The notes beneath the pieces are model-generated. The model ran no database searches and was not told the origin of the DNA. It saw nothing but the letters and a program-made list of their open reading frames with translations. The position numbers were made by a program, and so were the translations under genes. This document shows positions 9,110-16,775 of a stretch of 64,000 nt of DNA, in pieces (positions within the stretch are counted from its first letter, which is position 1; each line of letters opens with the position of its first letter). Location of the stretch: NCBI GenBank assembly GCA_016213645.1, contig JACQZY010000002.1, positions 38,663 to 102,662 of the forward strand. The letters run 5' to 3'. The DNA is from Actinomycetota bacterium. Lineage in GTDB: Bacteria > Actinomycetota > Thermoleophilia > Solirubrobacterales > JACPNS01.

Positions 9110-9142
9110 AAAGCGGCCCGGTCCAAAAGACCGTGCCGCTTT
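9110..9142. terminator. bidirectional intrinsic terminator
   Basis: The arms AAAGCGGC and GCCGCTTT plus GGTC/GACC close on a CAAAA loop, with a single C-T mismatch. On the minus strand the stem is followed by TTTTTGATTTTG, a good U tract for the small membrane-protein operon that starts at 9860. On the plus strand it can end the TetR message. The rest of the 8984-9313 gap is AT-richer than its surroundings and shows only a weak ATTAGG/CCTAAT inverted repeat (9267-9291); no gene is seen. Confidence 0.75.
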
Positions 9143-9313
9143 CTGAGATTCAAGGGAGAAGGGCGACAAATTACTGCCGCGCTTCCGTTCACTAAACGGC
9201 AAATCCGGTACAAACCTTTAGCCTGTTCAGAAAAATCCTGTTGCGAATCAGGTCCAAATCATCCGTATTAGGTACGTTAGAGCAGCCTAATCAGACAAAA
9301 TACCGAAATGTCG

Positions 9314-9550
9314 CTACGGAATCAGGTGCGCCGTTTCGGCCGAATTGGCATGCTGCTCGTCGTTCTCCTTGTTGCCTCCGATTACCACAAAAGTGAGCGT
9401 CGCCACGGCAAAAGCCAGGCCGACGAGCATGATCGGCACATACAGCACGCCGGGGAATCCGGTCTGGTCCTTACGGACCCAAACCGCGTAGGCGGATACA
9501 AGAGTTGAGAGTCCGCCAAAGCTGACGGCGAGGATGTAGTAGGGAGTCAT
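9314..9550 (-). CDS. small membrane protein, two predicted TM helices
   Basis: The 78-residue product starts M-T-P-Y-Y-I-L-A-V and has hydrophobic segments at about residues 4-24 and 33-60, separated by a short charged loop, with a polar C-terminal tail. The size and pattern resemble small actinobacterial membrane proteins of unknown role; no family is assigned. It starts 13 nt after the stop of another small membrane protein, so the two form an operon, and a good terminator follows. A longer reading of this frame (to 9766) would run inside the neighbour, so the ATG at 9550 is chosen. Confidence 0.65.
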   Translation of the reverse strand: MTPYYILAVSFGGLSTLVSAYAVWVRKDQTGFPGVLYVPIMLVGLAFAVATLTFVVIGGNKENDEQHANSAETAHLIP

Positions 9551-9563
9551 TCTGTGGCCAATC

Positions 9564-9860
9564 CTATTCGGACGCCGAGACGTTACGCGGCGTCGTTGAC
9601 TTGATTTTCTGCCGGTTGTGGCCGGGATCGCGGCGGCGGGCGTGGCGCAGCGGGTCCCTGTGCGGGACCGTTTCGAACCGCGGATCGTGAGGACCGCGCG
9701 TACGCGGACCGGGTTCGTAACGCACTCCGCCCTCGCCGCCCTCGCCGCCGCCGATGACCTGCTCACCGGTCTGACCGATCGCGTGCCAGAGGATCCAGCC
9801 CACGGCGATCACCGGGATCTTCAGCACGACGACCATCCAGATCCAGACCCAAACCTGCAT
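9564..9860 (-). CDS. small single-pass membrane protein
   Basis: The 98-residue protein opens with one strongly hydrophobic helix (about residues 3-28, rich in Val, Ile and Trp), then has a Gly-rich linker and a basic, Arg/His/Pro-rich cytoplasmic-type tail. No family is recognised. The helix pattern resembles the PLDc_N-like 'small membrane protein' group but lacks a decisive motif. It is the first gene of a two-gene operon, with TAGAGT seven nt before the ATG indicating a leaderless start. A GGAGG lies too close to the ATG to be a normal ribosome binding site. Confidence 0.62.
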   Translation of the reverse strand: MQVWVWIWMVVVLKIPVIAVGWILWHAIGQTGEQVIGGGEGGEGGVRYEPGPRTRGPHDPRFETVPHRDPLRHARRRDPGHNRQKIKSTTPRNVSASE

Positions 9861-9867
9861 GCCTCCG

Positions 9868-9873
9868 ACTCTA
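9868..9873 (-). promoter_or_regulatory. -10 box of the small membrane-protein operon
   Basis: TAGAGT on the minus strand ends 7 nt before the ATG at 9860. This fits the leaderless pattern seen throughout the window. Confidence 0.5.
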
Positions 9874-9963
9874 CCGCGTCGGCGAGTCTTTTTTCCATCA
9901 CCCGCGCTGTTTTTTACAGTCGCGAGGCGCGACGCCTTGAGGGGGTCGACCGGGCGAGCCGGA

Positions 9964-10902
9964 TCAGCGGTAGGAGACCGCGACTTCCTCGAAGTGCGTG
10001 ATCTGCTTGAAGTCGGTGAAGCGCTCGCCGATCTCGTCGCCGGTCAGTTCGCGGACGCGTTCGGTGCCGAAGTTCTCGACATTGAACGAGGCCATCGTGG
10101 AGCCGTAGGTCATCGCGCGGCGGAAGGTGTGCTCGTCAAGTTCGTCGCCGTTGCCGATGTGCTGAGCCACGTAGCCCAGGAATCCGCCCGCAAAGGAGTC
10201 TCCGGCGCCGGTCGGGTCGACCACGTCTTCCAGCGGATAGGCAGGCAGCGCGAAGAATCCACCGCGACTAAAAAGCGCGGCGCCATACTCGCCCTGCTTG
10301 GCGACCACCAAACGCGGTCCCAGCTCAAGCAGCTCGCGGGCAGCCTTCACCAGGTTCGGCTGGCCCGTCAGTTGGCGAATCTCCGCGTCGTTCATGAACA
10401 CCGCGTCGACCAGCTTGATCGTCTCGATCAGCGAATGCTTGGCGATGTCGATCCAGAGATTCATGCTGTCGAGCGCGACGAACTTGGCGTCGTCGCACTG
10501 TTCGCGTACGGCGCGCTGCAGGTCTGGCTGGATGTTGGCCAAAAACAGCACATCCGCGGCCTTGGCGTCGTCGTGGAGCTTGGGCTGAAAGTCGCCGAAG
10601 ACGTTCAGCTGGGTGTCGTCGGTGTGGGCGGTGTTGAGGTCGTACTCGTAGTGACCGCGCCAGAAGAATGTTTTACCGCCGGCGATTTTCTCAATGCCTG
10701 AGGTTTCGATGCCGCGGCGTTCGAGGATCGCGTATTCGTCGGGGCCGAAGTCGTCGCCTACCGGCCCGACCATGTGAACCTGCGTGAAGAAACTGGACGC
10801 CAGCGAAAAATGCACGGCCGAGCCGCCGAGCATGCGCTCGCGCTCGCCGAAAGGCGTCTTTACCGCGTCAAACGCGATCGATCCGACAACAGCCAAACTC
10901 AT
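9964..10902 (-). CDS. PfkB-family carbohydrate kinase
   Basis: This 312-residue ribokinase-like enzyme phosphorylates a sugar or nucleoside using ATP. The N-terminal V-V-G-S-I-A-F-D and G-G-S-A-V-H elements match the substrate-binding lid region. The C-terminal D-P-T-G-A-G-D-S-F-A-G-G near residue 233 is the PfkB signature 2 with the catalytic Asp and the anion hole. The exact sugar cannot be read from the sequence. It is single-gene and divergent to the helicase gene. TACGCT lies 9 nt before the ATG, a slightly longer spacing than in the clear leaderless genes. Confidence 0.88.
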   Translation of the reverse strand: MSLAVVGSIAFDAVKTPFGERERMLGGSAVHFSLASSFFTQVHMVGPVGDDFGPDEYAILERRGIETSGIEKIAGGKTFFWRGHYEYDLNTAHTDDTQLNVFGDFQPKLHDDAKAADVLFLANIQPDLQRAVREQCDDAKFVALDSMNLWIDIAKHSLIETIKLVDAVFMNDAEIRQLTGQPNLVKAARELLELGPRLVVAKQGEYGAALFSRGGFFALPAYPLEDVVDPTGAGDSFAGGFLGYVAQHIGNGDELDEHTFRRAMTYGSTMASFNVENFGTERVRELTGDEIGERFTDFKQITHFEEVAVSYR

Positions 10903-10948
10903 CGGCGGGAGAGCGTAGCGGCATGCGTGGAGTAGCCTCAGCCTTTAT

Positions 10949-12934
10949 ATGACGACATTTAAAGAACTAGGACTTTCCACCGAGCTGCTCGACGCGCTCG
11001 ACAAAGTGGGCTACACCGATCCCACGCCGATTCAACAGCAGGCAATCCCCTCGCTGCTGGGCGGCGCCGACGTGATCGGACAAGCGCAGACCGGCACCGG
11101 CAAGACGGCCGCCTTCGGCCTGCCGATGCTGCAATCGATCGACCCGGGCGTGCCCGAGGTGCAGGGACTGGTCCTCACCCCCACGCGCGAACTTTGCATC
11201 CAGGTGGCGCAGTCGCTGCGCGCCTACGGCGCCGCCCGCGGCATCGACGTGCTGGCGACCTTCGGCGGTGCGCCGATCCGCCAGCAGATGGACCGACTGA
11301 AGGCCGGTCCGCAGGTGGTCGTGGGCACCGTCGGCCGCGTGCTTGACCTGCACGGCCGCCACTCGCTGATGTTTCACGACGCGCGATTCGTGGTGCTGGA
11401 CGAGGCCGACGAGATGCTCGATCTTGGCTTTTTGGAGGACGTGGAGCTGATCTTGAAGAAGTGCCCGAACGGCCGCCAGACGGCGCTGTTTTCGGCGACG
11501 ATGCCACCGGCTATCGCCAAGCTCGCCGAGCGTCACCTGCACGATCCCGTGACGATCAAGGTGAAGGCTCCCACACTGACGATCGACACAGTCGACCACT
11601 TTCAGATGCCGGTCAAACGCAGCGACAAGATCGACACGTTGATCGAAGTGATCGACGCCGAGCGACCGCGGCAGGCGCTTGTGTTCGTACGTACGAAGAT
11701 CGGCGTTGACCGCCTGGCCAAGGACCTGGACCGCCGCAAGCCGGGACTACGCGTACGCGCGCTGCACGGCGACATGTCGCAGGGCTCCCGCGACGGCGTG
11801 ATGATCAGCTTTAAAGAGGGCCGCGTGCCCGTGCTGGTGGCCACCGACATTGCCGCGCGCGGTCTGGACGTGGAAAACGTCACGCACGTGATCAACTACG
11901 ACCTGCCTAACAGCGCCGAAATCTACACCCACCGCATCGGCCGTACCGGACGTGCGGGCCGTGGAGGCACCGCGATCACGCTCGTGGAGTCGAAGGACCG
12001 CGAGGACATGGCGGGCATCGAGAAGCACATCAACGTGGAGATTCCGGACTGGAGCGCGGATGCCAAGCGCCGCGCCGGCAAAGTCGGCGCCACCGGGGCG
12101 GCCGCGGCAGGGTCGGGCGGCGAGGCTCCGAGCGAGAGCTCGGGCGACGGCGAGTCCGGCAGCGGACGGGGCGGCGGACGAGGCAGTTCCAGTCGCGGTG
12201 GCTCAGGGAGCGGCGACACCGAACGCGGCGAACGCACCCCGCGCACGCGCAGGCCGCGCACTCGCCCGGAGGCGGCGGAGATCAGTGAAGAGGCCGTGGC
12301 CTCGGAGGCCGAGACCGTGGCCGACGACGGCGCCGAAGCAATCGCGGTTGAGACCGCGATTGAGTCCGGTATCAACGAGGAGCAGGCGCCGGACGAGATT
12401 GAGGCCGTCGAGGCCGAGGCCGTGGAGTCAGACGCCGTTGCGGCCGACGCCGCCGAGTCTGAATCCGTTGAGGACGAAACTGTGAAGGCCGATTCTGTGG
12501 AAACCGAATCCGCCGAGGACGAATCGTCAGACGGCGATGCTGCGACGGACGATGCCGACGACGAGGATGGCGAACCAGGCGAACCGGAAACCATCACCGA
12601 GGAATCCGCCGACGAAGCCGAGACGGAACCGATCGAACTGCGCCACCCCCGCCACATCAAGCCGTCGCAGGACAACGTCAACGACGACGATGAATACAGC
12701 CTGCTGATCGTTGGCGCCGGCGCGGCTGCGGGTGTGGAGCCGGCGGACGTGATCGAGTTGATCCGCTCAGCGGCCGGATTGAGCGGCGAGGAGGTTCGCC
12801 GCGTGCGTGTGCTGGCGCGATTCACGCTCGCGCGTGTACCGAACGAAAAGGCGCACGCGGTGGCCACGAGCATCGACGGCGGCTTGCTGCGCGGCGCGAC
12901 GGTCAGCGCCGAGGCGGTCAACGGCGGTCCCTGA
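10949..12934 (+). CDS. DEAD-box RNA helicase with DbpA-type RNA-binding tail
   Basis: The 661-residue protein is an ATP-dependent RNA helicase of the DeaD/CsdA type. The core (1-370) shows the Q motif (P-T-P-I-Q-Q), Walker A A-Q-T-G-T-G-K-T near 47, P-T-R-E-L, D-E-A-D near 150, S-A-T near 182 and H-R-I-G-R-T-G-R-A-G near 329. A Gly/Ser/Arg-rich stretch (385-450) and a long acidic Glu/Ala/Asp-rich segment (450-565) follow. The last 80 residues resemble the DbpA RNA-binding domain (PF03880). The role is probably ribosome assembly or mRNA unwinding in the cold. The long acidic linker is unusual for the family. The transporter gene downstream lies 70 nt away and may be separate. Confidence 0.93.
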   Translation: MTTFKELGLSTELLDALDKVGYTDPTPIQQQAIPSLLGGADVIGQAQTGTGKTAAFGLPMLQSIDPGVPEVQGLVLTPTRELCIQVAQSLRAYGAARGIDVLATFGGAPIRQQMDRLKAGPQVVVGTVGRVLDLHGRHSLMFHDARFVVLDEADEMLDLGFLEDVELILKKCPNGRQTALFSATMPPAIAKLAERHLHDPVTIKVKAPTLTIDTVDHFQMPVKRSDKIDTLIEVIDAERPRQALVFVRTKIGVDRLAKDLDRRKPGLRVRALHGDMSQGSRDGVMISFKEGRVPVLVATDIAARGLDVENVTHVINYDLPNSAEIYTHRIGRTGRAGRGGTAITLVESKDREDMAGIEKHINVEIPDWSADAKRRAGKVGATGAAAAGSGGEAPSESSGDGESGSGRGGGRGSSSRGGSGSGDTERGERTPRTRRPRTRPEAAEISEEAVASEAETVADDGAEAIAVETAIESGINEEQAPDEIEAVEAEAVESDAVAADAAESESVEDETVKADSVETESAEDESSDGDAATDDADDEDGEPGEPETITEESADEAETEPIELRHPRHIKPSQDNVNDDDEYSLLIVGAGAAAGVEPADVIELIRSAAGLSGEEVRRVRVLARFTLARVPNEKAHAVATSIDGGLLRGATVSAEAVNGGP

Positions 12935-13004
12935 CCTGTCGGCCGTGTTCGCGGACGCGAACGGCATCAGCGCATGCACCGCCGAAATGCGTTGAGATAA
13001 GACG

Positions 13005-13880
13005 ATGCTCGCAATCGCGATGGCACTTTGCTCGGCGCTGGCATGGGGCACCGCCGATTTCATCGGCGGCATGGCCGCCAAGCGGACTGCGCTACCGCTG
13101 GTGTTGTTGGGCACGAGCCTCGGCGGCATGGTGTTCGCCGCGCTGCTGGTGGCGGTGTCCGGACAGGACATGCCGCCGGGCCGAGACCTGTTGCTCGGCG
13201 CCGGCGCGGGACTGGCAGGACTGGCCGCGCTCAGCGCGTTTTACACGGCGCTCGCGATCGGCAAGATGAGCATCGTCGCGCCGATCTCGGCCAGCGGCAC
13301 GGCAATACCGGTGGCGGTAGGCATCGCCGGCGGCGATCCCGTCGGAACGCTGACGGCGGCCGGGTTTGTGCTCACGGTCGGCGGTGTGATGCTGGCCTCG
13401 CGCGAGCAACAGGAACCCACGGCCGACGGTGCGCGCACGGACCACCAGCGGTCGATCCCGCTCGCGTTCGCCGCGGCGGCCGGCTTTGGCCTGGTGTTCG
13501 TGCTGATCGCGCGCGCCAGTGAAGCAAGCGAACTGTGGCCGGCGCTGTCACTGAAGGCGGCCAGCTTCGCGGCGATGGCGGTGATCGTGCTGACGCGCCT
13601 CGCCGCGATCCGCACGAACGCCGAAGGCGCGGCTCAGCAGCACACCGCCGCGGTCTGGATGCCGCTGCTGGTGGTGGGAACGCTCGACGTCACAGCCAAC
13701 GCAACCTACGCCTACGGCGCCACTCACGGCGTGCTCAGCGTGACGGCGGTATTGGCGTCGATGTTCCCGGTCGTCACCGTGATGCTCGCCCACCGCATTC
13801 TCGGCGAACGGCTGATCACGTTGCAGAAGGCCGGCGTGGTGCTGGCGCTGGCCGGAGTGGCGCTGCTGGCGGCGGCGTGA
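13005..13880 (+). CDS. EamA/DMT-family transporter
   Basis: This 291-residue integral membrane protein has about ten hydrophobic helices arranged as two EamA halves. The first half opens with A-L-A-W-G-T-A-D-F-I, the typical DMT entry helix. The second half ends with L-G-E-R-L-I-T-L-Q-K-A-G-V-V-L-A-L-A-G-V, the usual family C-terminus. It probably exports or imports a small metabolite; the substrate cannot be deduced. The gene converges on the rpiB-like gene, 47 nt away. No strong terminator is seen between them. Confidence 0.85.
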   Translation: MLAIAMALCSALAWGTADFIGGMAAKRTALPLVLLGTSLGGMVFAALLVAVSGQDMPPGRDLLLGAGAGLAGLAALSAFYTALAIGKMSIVAPISASGTAIPVAVGIAGGDPVGTLTAAGFVLTVGGVMLASREQQEPTADGARTDHQRSIPLAFAAAAGFGLVFVLIARASEASELWPALSLKAASFAAMAVIVLTRLAAIRTNAEGAAQQHTAAVWMPLLVVGTLDVTANATYAYGATHGVLSVTAVLASMFPVVTVMLAHRILGERLITLQKAGVVLALAGVALLAAA

Positions 13881-13927
13881 CGCCTGCCGAATTGTGGCGA
13901 CATGAGACGCGTGGCGCTGAACCCAGG

Positions 13928-14365
13928 TCAGCGAATCTCGCCGAGGTGCTTGACGTTCTCCACATCGTCCGCATCGGTGCTGGGCGCGGCAGAGAACCAG
14001 GCGTCGAGAATCTCGTCCAATGCAGCGCGGCTGAGGGTGCGCAGCGAGAGCGCCAGGACGTTGGCGTCGTTCCACTTTCGCGCGCCTTCCGCGGTCGTCG
14101 CGTCCGCGCACAGCGCCGCGCGAATTCCGGGCACTTTGTTGGCCGCGATCGAGACGCCGGTGCCCGTCCAGCAGCAGACGATCGCCTGATCGGCCGTGCC
14201 CTCGGCTACGGCACGCGCCGCCGCCTCGCCTGCCCATGCCCAGTCCACGCGGTCCCCGTCGGCCAGGGCGCCGTGTGTTGTGACCTCGTGCCCGCGTTCG
14301 CGTAACGCATCGGCCAACTCACCAGCCACACCGGTAAGCATGTCTGAGGCGATCGCGACGCGCAT
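13928..14365 (-). CDS. RpiB/LacA/LacB-family sugar-phosphate isomerase
   Basis: The 145-residue protein matches the RpiB fold and length. It has C-C-W-T-G-T-G-V-S-I-A-A-N-K near residue 64, including the family's active-site Cys and phosphate loop, and W-N-D-A-N-V-L-A-L near 97. Classic RpiB has His in the H-N-D-A-N motif; here it is Trp, which marks a different subgroup. The N-terminal A-S-D is kept but the usual H-A-G after it is absent. It therefore may isomerise a sugar phosphate other than ribose 5-phosphate. TAACGT lies six nt before the ATG (leaderless). Confidence 0.82.
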   Translation of the reverse strand: MRVAIASDMLTGVAGELADALRERGHEVTTHGALADGDRVDWAWAGEAAARAVAEGTADQAIVCCWTGTGVSIAANKVPGIRAALCADATTAEGARKWNDANVLALSLRTLSRAALDEILDAWFSAAPSTDADDVENVKHLGEIR

Positions 14366-14371
14366 GTCGCC

Positions 14372-14377
14372 ACGTTA
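14372..14377 (-). promoter_or_regulatory. -10 box of the rpiB-like gene
   Basis: TAACGT on the minus strand ends 6 nt before the ATG. The divergent region up to 14562 also holds the inverted repeat CGAAGA-AA-TCTTCG (14515-14528). Confidence 0.45.
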
Positions 14378-14561
14378 ACGTCCGCGCGCGACGCCCCGCC
14401 GGACGCGCAAAAAGGAAGCCGACGAATTTCCGCTGGATTTGGTGTCGGAAAAGATTCCGGTGCGTTTGCGCGGCGAGGCCGGGCACGATCAGCGAAACAT
14501 CATTCAATCCGCGCCGAAGAAATCTTCGTAGCGACCGCTTCCCGACGAAGATGTTTCGGGT

Positions 14562-14567
14562 TATAGT
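14562..14567 (+). promoter_or_regulatory. -10 box of the DUF3467 gene
   Basis: TATAGT ends exactly 7 nt before the ATG at 14575. This supports that ATG over the earlier in-frame ATG at 14551, which lies upstream of the box. Confidence 0.55.
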
Positions 14568-14574
14568 GGGGCCG

Positions 14575-14904
14575 ATGAGCGAAGAGGCCGACAAGCCGTC
14601 CGAAGGGGGCGGGGAGATATTCATCGATGCGCAGCAGATGGCCGGAACATGGGCGAATTTCGCCAGAGTCAGTCATAGTCCTCACGAATTCACGCTGGAT
14701 TTCGTGCGTATGGACTACGCCGCGTCCCCCACAAATGGAATCGTTGTCGCCCGAGTATCCGTTTCGCCGCTGTTCATCACTCAACTGATCGAAGCCCTGT
14801 CCGATAACTGGGATAACTACGCGAAACTCGCGATGCCGAAGGAGGTGTACGGAGATGAATCTGACGATTCAGCCGCAGGTGAAGAAAATGCTGAGCCCGC
14901 TTGA
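14575..14904 (+). CDS. DUF3467 domain protein
   Basis: The 109-residue protein contains the DUF3467 core: W-A-N-F-A-R-V-S-H-S-P-H-E-F-T-L-D-F near residue 25, then a beta strand with R-V-S-V-S-P and the helix L-I-E-A-L-S-D-N. The function of the family is unknown; it is a small beta-rich cytosolic protein found across bacteria. The C-terminus is acidic. The -10 box seven nt upstream selects this start. Its 3' end overlaps the start of the next small gene, with an AAGGAGG at 14839-14845 that could serve that gene. Confidence 0.8.
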   Translation: MSEEADKPSEGGGEIFIDAQQMAGTWANFARVSHSPHEFTLDFVRMDYAASPTNGIVVARVSVSPLFITQLIEALSDNWDNYAKLAMPKEVYGDESDDSAAGEENAEPA

Positions 14905-15088
14905 GGTCGATAGTTGCGCGACGTACACACGTCCTCCCTCCGGAGCACTAATTGCCGCGCACGTCTCGCACGTTCAGGAGATTGCTCACGACGAGGCGCA
15001 TGAGCGCAAGATCCTCACTTCACCCGATGTCCTCGAAGGCTTCGTTGAGGTTCTTGATGTGGTTGAACGCTGGAAGCAGTCTCTCTAA
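14855..15088 (+). CDS. small protein of unknown function, first of a pair
   Basis: The 77-residue product has a short N-terminal region with one Cys and a C-terminal helix rich in Glu, Val and Leu. It has a strong AAGGAGG-type site about nine nt before the ATG, inside the end of the DUF3467 gene, and it ends six nt before the next small gene. No family is recognised. The size and pairing recall antitoxins, but no DNA-binding motif is evident, and the purine-rich site could be coincidental coding sequence of the overlapping gene. Confidence 0.45.
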   Translation: MNLTIQPQVKKMLSPLEVDSCATYTRPPSGALIAAHVSHVQEIAHDEAHERKILTSPDVLEGFVEVLDVVERWKQSL

Positions 15089-15094
15089 GCGCAC

Positions 15095-15427
15095 TTGTAT
15101 CAACTCGACGACGAGAGCGCGGCTGAACTTGCAGCACTCGGCGACGACGCGTCGGTGGACGCGCTGCGCGCCGCGATTGAGCGAATTTGCGCCGACCCCT
15201 CTGGTCGACGAAATCCTCAGCACCACTTCACTAAGAAGTTTCACAAGGCAAAGAAGTACGTCAAGATTCCAGCCGAGTTGTCGGCGTGGGAGCTGACTCA
15301 TTCAAAGTGGCGCGGAGTCTTCGTAATCATTGAGGTCGAAAAGAATGGGAAGACTCATCGACTGATTGCGTTCGTGCCGATCCGGGGCAAGCGGTTTCTC
15401 ACCATTCAGGATGCTCCGTGGCACTAA
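15095..15427 (+). CDS. small basic protein of unknown function, second of a pair
   Basis: The 110-residue protein begins at a TTG immediately after the upstream stop, so coupled translation is likely. It has an acidic helical N-terminal third. A basic beta-rich C-terminal half follows, with K-K-F-H-K-A-K-K-Y, W-R-G-V-F-V-I-I-E-V and H-R-L-I-A-F-V-P-I-R-G. The alternating basic and hydrophobic strands resemble RelE/ParE-size toxins, but no catalytic residues can be matched, so this is only a resemblance. GC content is lower than the surroundings, which suggests acquisition. In the 258 nt gap after it only a CGTTTC/GAAACG stem (15471-15494) is seen. Confidence 0.5.
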   Translation: MYQLDDESAAELAALGDDASVDALRAAIERICADPSGRRNPQHHFTKKFHKAKKYVKIPAELSAWELTHSKWRGVFVIIEVEKNGKTHRLIAFVPIRGKRFLTIQDAPWH

Positions 15428-15685
15428 CGGCTGGCATGCACAAGCAACGTTTCAAACATTGTCAGCTCATCGTTTCGGTGGTTGTTTCGAAACGACGGAA
15501 TGGTTGATCGGACTTCGGTCGGCGATCCACGCTCATCATCGGCGACAAGGGCAGAAAAAGCGCGCGCAGTTCCGCATGTCTCGCCGAAGTCGCGCGACGA
15601 TGCGGTGTTCAAGGCACTGACCTCGACCTGACGACGGCGCCATCCGACCGTTACCCGCCAGTACCGCCGTTACCCTGAAGTTGGT

Positions 15686-16594
15686 ATGCCGTTCAATCTC
15701 ACCACGGGGGCCGCTCTGCGACGGCGCATCAACGCGCTCGATCCGGAGCGGGATGACGAGGAGATCACGCGGCTCTCGAGCCTGGTGCTCTACGGAGACG
15801 CCTATTTCGCGCACTCCACGTTTCTGGTGACGTTTGCTCGCCAGGCGGCCGTGCCTGCGATAGCTCGCGTGCTTTACCGGTCCGGGCAGGGCGACGTGGT
15901 CGTGGACCCGCGACGGCGCAACGACGACACGATCGTGTTCTTCACCGAGTTCTACCGTCGCGGCTATCGCAGCGAGCAAGGTCGCGCCGCTATCGCGCGG
16001 ATGGAGAAGATCCACAGCAACTTCAAGATGGACGACGAAACCAAGGCCTACACGATGGCGACTGTGATCTTTGAGCCGGAGCGGTTGGCGGCGTATTTCG
16101 GCTGCGCGCCGTTCAGCGACAACGAATTGATGGGGCGATGGAACTTCTGGCGCGGATTCGCCGCGGAGATGCCACTGAAGCTTCCCGCCGACACGCGCGA
16201 GGATTTCCTTGCGTGGATGACCGACTACGAGCAGCGCGCTTACGCATACACGCCGGACGGCGCGGCGATCTTTGACGCGCTCGTGGAAGACTGGCGGCGC
16301 TGGTATCCGAATTGGATCGGCGGTGCAAAGGTCGCGCGCGAATCGCTGTTGGCGCTGCTGGATGGTCATCTCCGCAACGCCTTCCACCTGCCGCGAGCGA
16401 GCCGTTCGATGGACCTGCGCGCGAAGTTGACCTCGAACGTGTACCTGCGGTCCACTCCAATCCGCGTGATGCGCCGGGACCGCTCGGTTGCGCGTCGATT
16501 CGGCCGGCGCCACGCCGACCCGCAAAATCTTGACGACGTCGGCTACACACCGCGCATCCACCAGCCGCGCGACAAGGCAAAGCCGGCCGCATAG
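15686..16594 (+). CDS. MpaB-family oxygenase (DUF2236)
   Basis: The 302-residue protein matches the MpaB/rubber-oxygenase-like DUF2236 family. It has a Y-R-S-G-Q-G-D-V-V-V-D-P segment near 70, F-Y-R-R-G-Y-R-S near 92, the conserved I-H-S-N-F near 113 and W-N-F-W-R-G-F near 153. Members are haem or membrane-associated oxygenases of poorly defined substrate. There is no signal peptide. The C-terminus is Arg-rich. It is alone and converges on the antiporter gene, with a strong hairpin between. TACCCT nine nt before the ATG may be the -10 box. Confidence 0.78.
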   Translation: MPFNLTTGAALRRRINALDPERDDEEITRLSSLVLYGDAYFAHSTFLVTFARQAAVPAIARVLYRSGQGDVVVDPRRRNDDTIVFFTEFYRRGYRSEQGRAAIARMEKIHSNFKMDDETKAYTMATVIFEPERLAAYFGCAPFSDNELMGRWNFWRGFAAEMPLKLPADTREDFLAWMTDYEQRAYAYTPDGAAIFDALVEDWRRWYPNWIGGAKVARESLLALLDGHLRNAFHLPRASRSMDLRAKLTSNVYLRSTPIRVMRRDRSVARRFGRRHADPQNLDDVGYTPRIHQPRDKAKPAA

Positions 16595-16609
16595 GCGGAC
16601 GGACTGAGG

Positions 16610-16643
16610 CCCCGCGCCGGGCGACGGATTGCCTGGCGCGGGG
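16610..16643. terminator. bidirectional hairpin between convergent genes
   Basis: A 13 bp GC-rich stem (one G-U pair) closes on the loop GACGGATT. It lies between the convergent MpaB-like and antiporter genes and should end both messages. Confidence 0.75.
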
Positions 16644-16775
16644 GTATCGAAGTCGTCGGAACGAATTGCTCCAGCTGCGTACCGGCGGCACCCGTGCCAT
16701 CGGTGGATCAGCAACGGCGAAGGCAATCGCGCCGGGTGTCCGAATTTCAAAACGTTGCGCGTCCGCGCTCGCGCA

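Noticed and set aside
15536..16750. 404-residue minus-strand frame over the MpaB-like gene
   Set aside because: Composition is typical of an antisense shadow and the plus-strand gene has recognisable motifs.
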